The notes under the pieces: model-generated
Seen by the model: only the letters and a program-made list of their open reading frames with translations
What the model was told of the DNA's origin: nothing
Database searches by the model: none
Assembly: GCA_951394405.1 (NCBI GenBank)
Contig: OX596337.1
Span: forward strand, 248,001 to 312,000
Reading direction: 5' to 3'
Source of the DNA: Coprinellus micaceus
Taxonomy: Eukaryota; Basidiomycota; Agaricomycetes; Agaricales; Psathyrellaceae
Length of the DNA stretch: 64,000 nt
Shown: positions 48,445-59,345 of the stretch, in pieces
Numbering within the stretch: position 1 is the stretch's first letter
How the letters are laid out: each line of letters starts with the position of its first letter
Translations under genes and position numbers: made by a program

Positions 48445-48906
48445 CTCGCTGGTACCATAAGTGATGGCAGATCACTGTTTTTACACCCAAAGGAGCTGAA
48501 AGTAAAGCACCGTTGGTAGACAGTGGGGGTGTGTATAGCTACAAAATTTGAATGGGCTATAGATAATGGCAATGCAAAAATAATGGTACAGTATTGTGAT
48601 ACTAGCTTGAGCCATACGGGAGATATTCATCAGATGAGAGGCGGGCATGTCAAAAATGGTCGCATTTGGCATGTGTACGGTGCGAATTCAGCCAAAATTC
48701 AGCATCGCCATCAGAGATGGGGCACTATCTCAATCATCCCTCTACCAAATGCGCCCATTCTCTGGTATGACGTTGGACTACATCTGGTGGTGATAATCTC
48801 AAACTCTTGCTACCCCTGCATTTCTGAGTGGTGAGCAAGAGAGGTTGCGCGGGCACTCGTTTGGGTGTGAAACCAGTGATCTGCCATCACTTCTGGCACC
48901 AGCGAG
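48445..48906. mobile_element. Miniature inverted-repeat element inserted in unit E
   Basis: A 462-bp sequence runs from CTCGCTGGTACCATAAGTGA to its near inverse complement. The terminal inverted repeats are about 46 bp with few mismatches, and TA lies on both sides (48443-48444 and 48907-48908). No coding capacity. It splits the block CACACGCAC that is uninterrupted in unit D near 38060. The TA target fits the Tc1/mariner superfamily, but its ends differ from the 30079-34249 element, so that transposase is not obviously its mover. Confidence 0.85.
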
Positions 48907-49515
48907 TACACGGAGCTGGGGGACGCCGTTTATAAATAGTCAGTGGTACAGGAGTGCGAGATTCCGAGGTGTCAGGAGAGGCGGAACGATGGATGGCCCG
49001 AGCCTTGTGAGGTGTGGATGCCAACTTTGCGGAGATCTACAGGAGGCGAGGTACTTGCTGGATGGTACAACGGTAGTGTGTCACTGCAGGAGACTTGAGC
49101 TGTGGACTGTCGGCGTCAAATGCGTTTCGTGTCATCCGAGTATGGACCCCGTCGTTGTTCCATAGTTAGTTGGAGGGACGGATGGATTGGGAGAAAGATC
49201 ATATATTATATAAAGCCGAGACTCGAGCGTCCGTCCCCCACGCACCATTGTGATCGTTGGCCCTCTAAATAAGCGCCCTATGCACCCAGGTAATTAAAGG
49301 GGCCAAAAACCTGTTCTATAGACTATGAGGCGTTGAAGGAGCATGTGGTGGTAAAAGCGAGTTACATGTACACTTTACTTGCATATTTCTGGCGAAATAG
49401 CATGACATTGGCGAGCGCTCAGGTTGGGGAGGTTCGGCGCAGGCCTGTCAGCGTGGGAACAAACCTATGTGAGGGAATGAGGCCGTGTTGGGAGCCTCGT
49501 TCTCCGTTGATTTGG

Positions 49516-49529
49516 AACTTCCACCTTGA
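49516..49529 (+). promoter_or_regulatory. Conserved upstream box of NACHT gene E
   Basis: AACTTCCACCTTGA, one change from the box of genes A and B, 31 bp before the ATG. Confidence 0.4.
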
Positions 49530-49546
49530 TACGAGGGCAGCTTCCT

Positions 49547-52500
49547 ATGGCCCTAGGGAGGTTCATTCGACGCCTCCTCTGCCATGAGGTTGACTCAATA
49601 CCTCTGGTAGATGAGGTTCCGGCCGGGAGTACACCACCCAATGCCCAAGGTGAGCATCCGCCATCTGGGGTTCCGGAGGAGCGTTGAAAACCTGATTCTT
49701 ATTGGGTACCAGCAGTTGCGCTGGTGCCACCTCAGGCAATTCCGCCAGCTATCCGACTCCTAGGTCCCGGGGAGGTGGAAACCACACCTCTATCCCCATC
49801 GCTTCGTGGCGAACAACTCGATGCGCCCGTTGAACATCGGCAGGCACGTGCATCAAGCCGGGTCGCGGAAAGTGTAGAGGAAGCAACCCCGTCGCCTCCC
49901 ATCTCATCACGCGAACCGAGTTATATCCAAGAGGCCAACATCAGCCATGTCAAGGGCGACTATATAGACAACCGGCGAATCACGCACACCCGTTTAAGTG
50001 TGGACCCAGAGAGAGATTATGGGTCTGATGTTGAAAGCAACCGTCGGTGTGAGTGTTCGCTCCCTAGATTTGGCGGAAGGCCTTAGAATACCACTAATGG
50101 TGATATTTCAAGTTTTGAATGAGTTGGGAAGGAAATCGGCACTCGGTGCTGTCGCAGATGCAGAAGAACGAGCGTATTCACCCCGGTGTCTTCATGAAAC
50201 AAGAGTCAAAGTCCTGAACGACTTGGAGAAGTGGTCAGCTGACGAGGGCCAATGGAAGGACGCCAAAATGCTCGTGCTCACTGGTCCCGCTGGTCATGGG
50301 AAGACCGCCATCATGCAAAGCTTCTCTGAACAGCTATTGGAGAAATCGAGGTCTACCCATATCGTAGTCGCGACCTACTTCTTCAAGGCCACTATTCCGG
50401 AGCAGAACCAGCCCAAGGCCCTGGTGACTACTCTCGCTCCTCAGGTGGCGGAGCATTGCCCATCTATCCGACGTCAAATCGTCAGCGTCATCCGTGACAA
50501 TGTCAGGATCTTCTCAACGTCCCTGGAAAATCAGATGAAGCATCTCCTCGTCAATCCAATAGCTGGTTCGCATGCTGCTACTCCTGATGGCCCTTCGTTC
50601 ACTCTCATTTGTGCAGTGGACGGCCTTGACGAATGCGATGAGGATGACACTCAGTCTCGAGTAATCCGCCTTCTTCACACATTGTCCACAACCCCGAACA
50701 CCCGTGTCGTCCTTGCCAGTCGACCAGAGTTTCCCATTGAGTCTGCGATGAAAGGCGGGATGTCGGGTATGCTACACATCGACCTAAACAAGGACTACAA
50801 CGCCGGCGAAGACATACGCCAATTCACTTGGGTCAAGCTGTTGGAAATTCGGGATAGGCTGCTACCAGCTATCGATCGTACAAGTTGGCCTCGCGAAGGG
50901 GATGCCGAGCAGATCACCGAGTACGCCTCGGGTCAATTCATCCTCGCCGATACAGCGATGAGATATGTAGACGACAGGCGCTACGACCCGAGGGCACGCC
51001 TTGAGGAGGTTCTGGCCCTGTGCGGAGGAGCGAGGCTAACAGCGGCCTCTCCTACATCTACTCGACCACTTGGTGCTCTGGATACCCTGTTCACCGGAAT
51101 CTTCGAAAAGGCTGCGCGGAACGCCTATCCCGACTTGGAGGTCAAAGGGGGAATACTCGAACTTTCATCCCTGGTCTGGATCCTGGTGAAGATTATACCG
51201 TCCAAGAAATCCGACAGCCGTACTGTTCACCCAGCTTCCCGATTGATGCCACTTTGGGTCATTGAGGGAGCCCTAGGTCTACCAAATGGAGGGCTTGCTC
51301 GTGAACTCTCGGACCTACACTCTTTACTTGAGGTGTCGGAGGAGATGTATGGATGCAAGGATATTGGCGCACATCACAAGTCGTTGGTCGACTTTCTCGG
51401 GGATCCTCGAAGGTCGGGCCATCTGGGAGATATACCTCTGAGGGCGGAAAACCGTTTTGAGGACATGATCACCCGGAATCTTCGCCAAATGACCCAGAAA
51501 GGTGAGGGATCTCGCCGTTTTCTCTTTCCGAGGTGTACCTGCCAGTACCTTACTGACCCTATTGATCCCCTCCAGACCTAATGAAGGGCCTCATCCTAAC
51601 CCAACCCACGAAGCCTCACATCCTCCATTACCTGCATTGCATTTGCAAACCGCAAGCGGTCATCGATGGTGTTGACACCAGGGTTTGGAAAGCTCTCCTG
51701 TCCTCGCTGAACACGTGGGAGATGCTTTGCCTTCGGGATTGGGTTTTTTCTGGCCTGCGGGGGGGCCCCTGTGTATGGAGGATAAAAAGGGCTGAGTCAA
51801 TGGAGCCCGATGGGGATGTTAGTCTCTTCTTATACCCGAATATTGTGAAAAACTGATGACTGCGCCGACCAGGGATTGTGGGGACATATCCTTGGGATCA
51901 GCGAGGAAGATCTCCCAGGTTCACATTCGGTTTCGGACATGGACCTTGAGGAGCTACTCTGCAGTCTAGGTAATCCGGTCGATCGGATCTCCGAGGAGGA
52001 CGGCTCTGTATATATCCCAACCAGCCGTCCACCGCACAACAGGGTTGGGTGCTGCACGATGGGTCTCCCGTGGTTTCCTAATGCTCGCGTCTTAGCATCA
52101 CTGTGGGCGCCTCAGAAGCGACTCGCCGCCAACCGCGGCGTCAGCCAGCCCATCGACTTGCAATTCATTGACGCTCCCGGTCCACGGATACACCAGGAAT
52201 CCCAGCTCGTGTTCATAGTTGGGTCTCCTCGCTCTGGGAAGCGAGAACTTCTCAAGGATGCATACCGCCTGCTTCCAGCGCGCACGGACGATAGCCCTGG
52301 CGCGGTGCAAGGTTGGGCACCCCCTCCAGTCGACATCATCGTCGTACCAGATGGGGACCGTCTGAACTTGAAGTCTCTATGGACACCAGGTTCTCTGGCC
52401 GCAGCTCGAGGAGGCACAACGGACCTGCCATGTCGTAACGAGGAGCTCATGGGAAACATCGACCTATCCCATCAAATCCATGTATCTCTCTTCCAAGACT

Positions 52501-53069
52501 GGACGACATGCTGGAGGAACAAGGACAAGAGAAACACACATCATCCACAATTTCTTCTCCAAGGTCTTCATTTACTTTCACCAGAGCATCAAGGCATTCT
52601 ACTGGATATAATTTCATCGGAAGTGCGACTATCACGGTCGACTGGAGGGCTCCCATTCTTCATCACTGTCGCCAGCCTTCCAACGGAGGCGTTAGCAAAC
52701 AAATTGCGTCTTTTGTCTGGCCCTGGCGTATACTACGTCAACCTGGACGCTATGAAGGCGGACGTCGCAGTTGTCGAGGGAATCCTCGCCGCGTGGTCAG
52801 ACGAGGAAATGCCTCTGTCACCACTCAAGCTGTCCAAATTGGCGCGGGTCGTGGCTAGCTCCCCAAGGCCATCCCACCACACCACGAAGCTCGTATCGTT
52901 ACTCCGTCGGTACCGCCGGACAGACACCCAGTGGGAGGACCGTCTGGATCCCATTCTCGCTGCGCCCGAGTCTGAAGGGTGGCGGCTAATTGACGAGCAC
53001 CTCGGAGATATCGAATTACCAGAGGATCAAGGCGGTGGACAACGTGTGCGAATGGGGGGAGAGCGATGA
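49547..53069 (+). CDS. NACHT protein E with second P-loop-like domain
   Basis: Model: exons 49547-49649, 49713-50048, 50113-51501, 51576-51817 and 51873-53069, giving 1088 aa. Introns are 63, 64, 74 and 55 bp, phases as in A, C and D. Domains: IQEANISHVKGDYIDNRR; NACHT P-loop GPAGHGKT (204-211); ICAVDGLDECDEDD; VVLASRPEFP; HHKSLVDFLGDPRRSGHLGD; WKALLSSLNTWEMLCLRDWV; second loop GSPRSGKRE (807-815); VDIIVVPDGD; FLLQGLHLLSPEHQ; TVASLPT. The protein is a mosaic. Its ends follow D, but the segment after the P-loop (EHCPSIRRQIVSVIRDNV, SLENQMKHLL) follows A. In the last 20 codons the frame reads QGGGQRVRMGGER, whereas an alternative frame there gives the acidic tail type seen in other copies (ESDEEFDEGDEG), so a recent frameshift near the stop is likely. 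Confidence 0.9.
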
Positions 53070-55600
53070 GGAGTTTGATGAAGGCGACGAAGGGAAGGGC
53101 GAAACGATGTATCTTCCGAGTAAGATGGTGATACGAGGGTGGGTAGGGTTTGGGGTCTTCGCTAGTTTACTCCCATCTCCTTCATTCTTCACCCGTGGTT
53201 AACATGACCATTCGAGTCGCCCTCATCTACTTCGCCTATTTACATACCTACATTTCGCACACTTATTCGATCTCCTCATTTAGACTCGTTTCTTCCCTGC
53301 TTTCTCTGTTTCCACCGCTCTTGCGAACTCCTTTTATTCCTCGTTCCCTTGTTCTCTATTTACGCCTTTGGTTTCCCCTATCCCTTCCGTTGCGCACTAT
53401 GCTTCCCACTGCTTTACAATCCTTGCCGTTCCACCCCCCCTATGACGCAAAATACCCTTTTTTGTCCTTTTAGCATCGTACACGCTTCACTTAGTTCCTA
53501 CTCACCGCCAACCTCACTATATTTGCACGCGATTCGCTTTGCGATGTAATATACTTTGTAGGGGGTCGCTACACTCAAGGCTTACGCGATACATATACCT
53601 CTCACTTCCTGTGTATCGAGGCTTTGAGACTCACTTACATTCACGGGGAGGGGGTAGTTCATCGACAGCTCGCAGGTTCGAGTTTGCAATGCGAACCCAG
53701 GGTGCACTAGCTATAACATTGTCATAGATATAAGCCGACGAATTCCCGAGCGGAGGCCTTCTATACCCGCCTCATTCCAATCATGGTTGTTGAGAGCAAT
53801 CAGTAGGTACATCAGGAGCCCTTCGGAGCGAGTGCTACATAAGCGCCTGAACGTCAATCACAGCCCGCGCAATCATTAAATTGGAGCTACAACTACTTAT
53901 GCAAACTGCTCGCGCCAATCACTGGCACTTCCTTTCCCTCACCGTCATGTCAGTCCTTAACTCGGTGTATTCGTACGTGTTGCGCTTTCCTCCCTCATAT
54001 GTGAAATTTATTGCCTGCTCATCTTAGGTGGATGTCCCGGGACATCCAACGAGGTCCGGGATTAACCCGCATCCTTAGCTGGTCTTTCAACCTAGTCTCT
54101 ATTGATAGGAACATACATGCCTCCGGTAAATCGAACGATAGAGGGTGTGAACTCGTGCCTGCAACGATGACAATTAGCCGACATCCGAGCAATGCGCATG
54201 CGCAGTGCGGGAAGGGACTCACCCAGGCCGCATGCCCTCCGGAAATGCGTCCACGCCAGCGTCGCCACCCGAGGCGTTTTTGAATCGACTGGCGTCAGAG
54301 TCGACACGACGGATGCCAATGCTAAGCATCGTGAGGGAGGGGAGATGGTTCCCCCTGGATAGGGCGCGGTGCTCGGCGGGTCGTACCGCAGGAACGAACG
54401 AGCTGTTTCGACGCCCGTCGATCTCAGGATGGGAGGATGATTCCCTCAAACACCCTCCTTCAATCGAGGAAGGGGTTAAGGGAGAGTCGGAGGGAGGGGA
54501 AACGAACGAGAAGGGCTGTACGGATGCTCTCCCTTGGGCAGACTCGTAGTTCATACGGAGACGGGTGCGTAGGGATATTTCCTGCTCTACAAGTTCCATA
54601 TGCCGATAGTACGTTGAAAAGGGCGACTATCATGTGCAGAACGGTGGTGGATATTTCTTGACGAAAGGTTGAACGCGTGGTCGTAAACGTAGGTGTGGGA
54701 GACGGGGTGGGCAACGAGAAGTAGTTGATTGCAGGAGAGCTTCGCGACTAGAGGACAAACATGAGTCTGTGTTCTGGCGATACGGAAGGGTCACGAGCCT
54801 CACCCGATCCAGGGAGAACTGGGTTCCGAACTGGCATCCAGGATCTCTGGCAATGACAATGGCACAATGGGATACGAGGGTCGGCACTGGTGTGTTCATG
54901 GAGTGCAGTGAATCTTTCTTGCCGAGAGGCAGAGCGGGGGCGAGGGCTCTGCGCAAGGGACAGGTAACCGTTTCCCCGATTCGTTCCCCAAAGGCGTCGC
55001 GAATCCGGAGCGATGCTGGCTGGGTGGGACCCGAGAGAATGGTCGGGGAATCGCCGCTGGCCGCTTAGCCGGGGAGAGCGATGGGGGTCTGGCCTGAGGT
55101 TACGGTCCTCGGCGTAGAGCTCTTGCGGCCCATTAGTTAGGGACACTCCTGTAAAATTAAGTGGAATGTGTCAGATCCAAACCACTGCGCAGCAATTCGA
55201 GCGTCCTGAGGGAAGAGAGGCAATGCCATGCTAGGGAGTAGGTAAATGTGGACTCACTAACAGCGGCTTCCTCTCCTCGTCCTTCAATCGTCAATCCGCC
55301 CCATCCTTGCGTACCGTTCGCCTCTCGAGGATGACGTCCATGCGTAGATTCTAGTAAACGGTTGCGGCAGAATCAGAGGCGCAACATAATTGAGAGCGTA
55401 GCTCAGGGTGAAGGTCCAGGTCGAGAGGGGGGTGGTTGATACGACCTCGAGCGCGGCGTTGAATCGGAGAAGCCCATTCTAGGGGTTCGAGACGCGAAGA
55501 GGTTGGGGAGCATGACTCCCTGCTGAGCTACATGAGCAGATTCTCCGGAGAGGCGTAGTCCGGAGTCCGGACTGGGGCGCTTCCTGGGCAACCGATGTCA
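53070..55600 (+). repeat. Downstream module of unit E, diverged
   Basis: The pyrimidine-rich 3' flank is followed by blocks that recall units C and D, in the same order: GCGCAGTGCGGGAAGGGACTCAC near 54200, ATCTCAGGATGGGAGGATGA near 54420, and GCGTAGCTCAGG with CCAGGTCGAGAG near 55395. Divergence is greater than between C and D. No intact gene is found. Confidence 0.45.
54219..54599 (-). pseudogene. Remains of the minus-strand gene, unit E copy
   Basis: A minus-strand frame (ends FKNASGGDAGVDAFPEGMRP) stops at a GGTGAGTCCC donor-like site that corresponds to donor-like sites at 28508 and 43919 in units C and D. Similarity to the C and D copies is weak, and the rest of the gene could not be traced. 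Confidence 0.25.
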
Positions 55601-55819
55601 CGTTTTAGATCATGTGAGTGACGTGGCGCCTATCGAAGATAGTTGGGGGTCAGCAATCCCCTGCCATTTCAAACTCCGACGCGACGCGGCAAGAGGTGTC
55701 CTCAATTCTTAACTTTTGAACGGGACAGATTCGTAAATACTTTGTAAGGAGGGAATGGAAGATGTTGTATCCTAGATGGATAATTCCGGTCTCGATAAGG
55801 TGACAGCGGCCTGGTTGTC

Positions 55820-56029
55820 TTGGGGTGGGGTGCATGGCCCTATGAAGTATTAGTCAATGGTAAGGCAGAGAAAGTTGAGACCGGAATTGTGAAAGAGGTA
55901 ACCACCCAGTACCCTAATGTGAAGGAATTGCGTGAATATTTCGGCCCAGTGAAAAGTTGTATGCAAAATGGTGTAGAGCCCTATCTCCCAGCCAAACGCG
56001 ACCTCTTTGTCCCCACCAAATCGACTTAA
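55820..56029 (+). CDS. Short uncharacterised reading frame
   Basis: Sixty-nine codons whose second half reads like real protein (ETGIVKEVTTQYPNVKELRE, YFGPVKSCMQNGVEPYLPAK). No start context, splice partner or paralogue in the window supports it. It may be an exon fragment carried by a mobile element. I do not recognise it. Confidence 0.2.
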   Translation: MGWGAWPYEVLVNGKAEKVETGIVKEVTTQYPNVKELREYFGPVKSCMQNGVEPYLPAKRDLFVPTKST

Positions 56030-56268
56030 TTACAAATACTAGTACTAACATATCATACAATGGTGTAGTTTCATCTTATAACCCATTTACCTGTGCTCCA
56101 ACCCAAGGGATGCTCAACCGATCGAGAAGGCGGAGGCGGGGAGTAAGAGATAGGGGCTTGAGAAGGCACTCGACCAAATCGGGAAGGTCCCGTTTTCCTG
56201 TACACGCGAATTTCGATGGGGCTGCCGACCCCCAAAGATAGCAAAAAGGCGGACCGACCGGGAACTTC

Positions 56269-56304
56269 GTTCGCCGTTCGCACGTTCGCCGTTCGCCGTT
56301 CGCC
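56269..56304 (+). repeat. GTTCGCC tandem array, forward
   Basis: Tandem GTTCGCC/GTTCGCA units. The inverse complement of the same array is at 57577-57624, and a scrambled piece lies at 56457-56478 (GTTCGCGGTCTGCCGTTCGC). Confidence 0.75.
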
Positions 56305-56657
56305 ACTTTAAATTTAAATGTCGGGCGCTTAGGCTACAGTAGGGCGCCCTGGTCTTGTACAGGAGCTCAAAATACAATATTGCTGAATACCCAGTCCTAT
56401 TCACACCAGAAAAAAAGTCCCCAGAAAGGGGGACATTGAACCAGTTACCAGGGGTGCGTTCGCGGTCTGCCGTTCGCTTACAGGGTCTCGAGTGGTAGGC
56501 GCCGACCTACACGCTATCGTCGTTCCTCTGCTTCCACAGGGTTCTACTGGGCATTAGTTGACGCTTATCCCGCATGGTTCCAACTCTCCATTTTCAAGGT
56601 TTCGAGGTGAAGGCTGAGGATCTCAACAGGGGGAGCCGCGCTCGTATTTGATCGCGG

Positions 56658-56695
56658 TCACGAGGCGTTTTGGGCCATCCCAAAACGCCTCGTGA
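56658..56695. repeat. Perfect 17-bp hairpin with 4-base loop
   Basis: TCACGAGGCGTTTTGGG, then CCAT, then the exact inverse complement. It is not a tRNA-like structure. Possible origins are the core of a collapsed inverted repeat or an RNA hairpin. It lies between the two oppositely oriented GTTCGCC arrays. Confidence 0.8.
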
Positions 56696-57576
56696 TCTGC
56701 ACGCCCAACCGACGAAGTTCTGAGAGCCGGCAGAACCTTGCACATACGAGAGCGTGTCTAATACCCGGCCCAGATTTATTGACACCCTTTGCGGTGCGAG
56801 TGAAGACGGCTGAAGTGGTACTGAGAGCACAAATATGAAATTTTACCCAACCCAGACGACTGGCCAAATTTGCTACGCATTCCCCCAACATTCCCCCTCT
56901 GCTACCATACAGACCTTCGACATGCAAAAACCCACGCCCCTAACAATCACGATGAGGCCAATTTGTGTGTGCTGTGCACTCCCTTTTATCAGTCGCAATT
57001 CTTGCTTCCCTGGGGTCGCGTCAGATTATTTGTACTGCCCTACTTCATGTATAAATAGTGACCCTGAACTTTGAAGGCGGACCGCATGTCATGCGCACAT
57101 TGATCGTCCGTTGTCTTCTACCACTATTCACACACTCGCCTTAATTTTTAGAGCATTCATTGATGAATTCATTATCCTGACCGTAGAGCTGGTAATCGGG
57201 CCCAGTAGTACATGTACCTGTGAGTGCTCTTCGGGTCTCATACTGGAAGCCATCTCTATGTGCTTTGGATGGGTGCTCAAGTTGTATCTCTTGGTACAAG
57301 GTAACTGAAATGGCGGGTTAAGGCCATCGACATACCCGGTTATCTGAATCGGATATTGTCACATCCTATCTAAATTATCTACTGCCCGTGGGTTCCCAAG
57401 CAATTTGAAGCAAAAATAATGTAGCACCAAAAGTCAACCTTACTCATGCGCAAGGAGTCTGAGGTTCCTATTAGTTAAGCCCGCCAGTACAAAGGTGTTG
57501 GCCAACGCAGAGTCCGACGGAGGGGAATGTGGCGGGGACGCCGGCAAAAGAGACCGACACTGAGGGAGCACGTGGC

Positions 57577-57624
57577 CGGCGAACGGCGAACGCACGAACG
57601 GCGAACGCGCGAACGGCGAACGAG
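57577..57624 (-). repeat. GTTCGCC tandem array, inverted copy
   Basis: GGCGAAC-type units in tandem, the inverse complement of the array at 56269-56304. The pair encloses about 1.27 kb and may mark the ends of an element. Confidence 0.75.
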
Positions 57625-57669
57625 TTTCCCAGTGGTTCCGCTGCCCTCAAAGATACTTAGATAGGCAGT

Positions 57670-58066
57670 CCGGTCAATTTGGTCGGATTTTGGCGGGACG
57701 TTCCTTACGCGTTTGACCTAGTCCTACCCAAATCTCCTGCACTTCAACGAACCTCGTCGTCAAACTGGACGTATAGCCTTATAAATTCTGCGCGAATACA
57801 CTGAGCATCGAAACCGACGAATTGCTGCCAAAACTCGAAGTATATCGACCTCCAGGGTTAGCGGTCGTGTTGCTTCACGCTCTAGCACTCGGCCCTCAAC
57901 CCGCCCTTTCTGAATCGATTTTTTCAGTCAATCACTCGGGAATGGGTTTTACTTGATAGCCAAGTCCTTATAACGCAGAATTGAAGGCGACCACCTCCCC
58001 CGCATGGCGAAAAAGGGAGGCACAAGTGTAAGGAACGTCCTGCCAAAAGCCAACCAAATTGACCGG
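57670..58066. mobile_element. Miniature inverted-repeat element
   Basis: The ends are 39-bp inverted repeats, CCGGTCAATTTGGTCGGATT onward at 57670-57708 and 58028-58066, with three mismatches. The 397-bp interior codes for nothing recognisable. Flanks show no clear target duplication, so the superfamily is open. Confidence 0.8.
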
Positions 58067-58183
58067 TCCCTCTAGCGAGGAACGCCGTCACGGCACTCAC
58101 ATGATCTCAAACGTGACGCCGGAGCTACGAGGGACCGGTATCCGGTCTAGGAGAGGCGGACCATCGAGAGGCAGAGCGACTGA

Positions 58184-59345
58184 GTTGTGGTTGTAGAAGA
58201 GATTGGACGAGGGAGCGCCCGTGCCACCACCCAGCATCATCGACCGGGAAACTGATCCGGAGTGTGGCTGTGCTTCTCCGCGCCCGCGATTTTCTCAAAT
58301 TCAAGGTTTTCCTCATGCTCCCTCCTCTCTCCCTCCCTGCTCCCTTTGACGCGAGTTTCCGGTTTCCTGCCTCTCTCCTGAACTCCGTTGCTCTAGATTT
58401 TTCCTCCTGTCGCTAAACTACGAAGGCTCTTCTTCATCTACTGGCTTTTTCGTTTACTATGCCCCCTCCATCTGTGCTAGCTTCTGGATTCCTGACCTCG
58501 GAAATTCAATACACCCCTACCCCTGGAAGATAGTGTAATGCCACTGGCCGCTCGAGAATACGGTGTGGGGAGCCTCCAAAATACGGGCATCATCTCGATG
58601 CCCTTTGGGAATGGGTTGGGACTTAGGAGGCCCTAGTCAAGATGCACCACCTCGATTCTGGTGTGGGCCTCTAATGCTTTGGAGTGGCGGACATTTCGGG
58701 AAGACAGATCGCACCTACAGCATATGCGGTGAAGGCTCCCCTTCGAATGCGCGAGAAACGTCGAAAAGGAGAGTTCAAGGTTTTGCCAGCGACCTTCCAG
58801 CAAAGCAGCACGAACACGAATGCCGTGGTTGCGTCATTTTCCATCGGCCTCTCCTAGCGAAGGCCTGCCGAACTTTGACCTTGCAATATGCTTTGATCTG
58901 AGCAGAATTTGAATAGAGGTATGGGCCCCTTCGAGCACCTCCGCATCAGCTGGAAAGACGATCCTCGAAAGGTCCTTGAGCTCGGACCCGACAGGGTATT
59001 TATGGACCTCGATCCCCTCTTACTATCGCTGGAGAGGGTGAGGGTCCCCGGAGAGCGTTTCCAAGCTCGGCAAAGTGAGCCATACGCACATCGAATTCGG
59101 TCGAGCTGGTCAACGACGGGCTACTGAAGCACGTTCGATCGCTATGAGCAGGCAAAGTTCCTGTACAAGACAGTTTATCCGTGCACACTAACGGGTATTA
59201 CTGGGCGGAAAGACACCCTCATCCTGCACAGACCGACTCACGGTCATCCATTCCGCTTCAGTACCTCTTGTTATCTAGAAGGACCATTACCAAGACTTCC
59301 CCTGTTCGATCCACTGCAGGACGGACACGGTACGCGATATCTACC
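58184..59345 (+). repeat. Segmental duplication, first copy
   Basis: Aligned in order with 62851-64000. Shared blocks include TAGTGTAATGCCACT (58532; 63195), GAAACGTCGAAAAGGAGAG (58755; 63429), TTTCCAAGCTCGGC/CTTCCAAGCTCGGC (59060; 63691) and GGTCGAGCTGGT (59099; 63720). Its first part is the marker block that also begins units C, D and E. Reading frames inside are broken. Confidence 0.75.

Larger units (their letters stand above)
45191..49546 (+). repeat. Upstream module of unit E
   Basis: Starts with the AAGCGCCCGCC and GGCTGTGGCTGTGCT marker and follows unit D in order. TAAGCGCCC copies are at 45943 and 49270. An F-box-like start (LETLSLEILDQILSLRERQ, near 46100) sits in a broken frame. 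Near its end the module carries a 462-bp miniature element (48445-48906) that unit D lacks. The block from 49018 to the NACHT start matches D. Confidence 0.65.

Noticed and set aside
53539..53727. Possible tRNA gene in the GGTTCGAGTTTGCAATGCGA stretch after gene E
   Set aside because: A GGTTCGA T-loop-like string occurs, but no acceptor stem or anticodon arm can be drawn around it.
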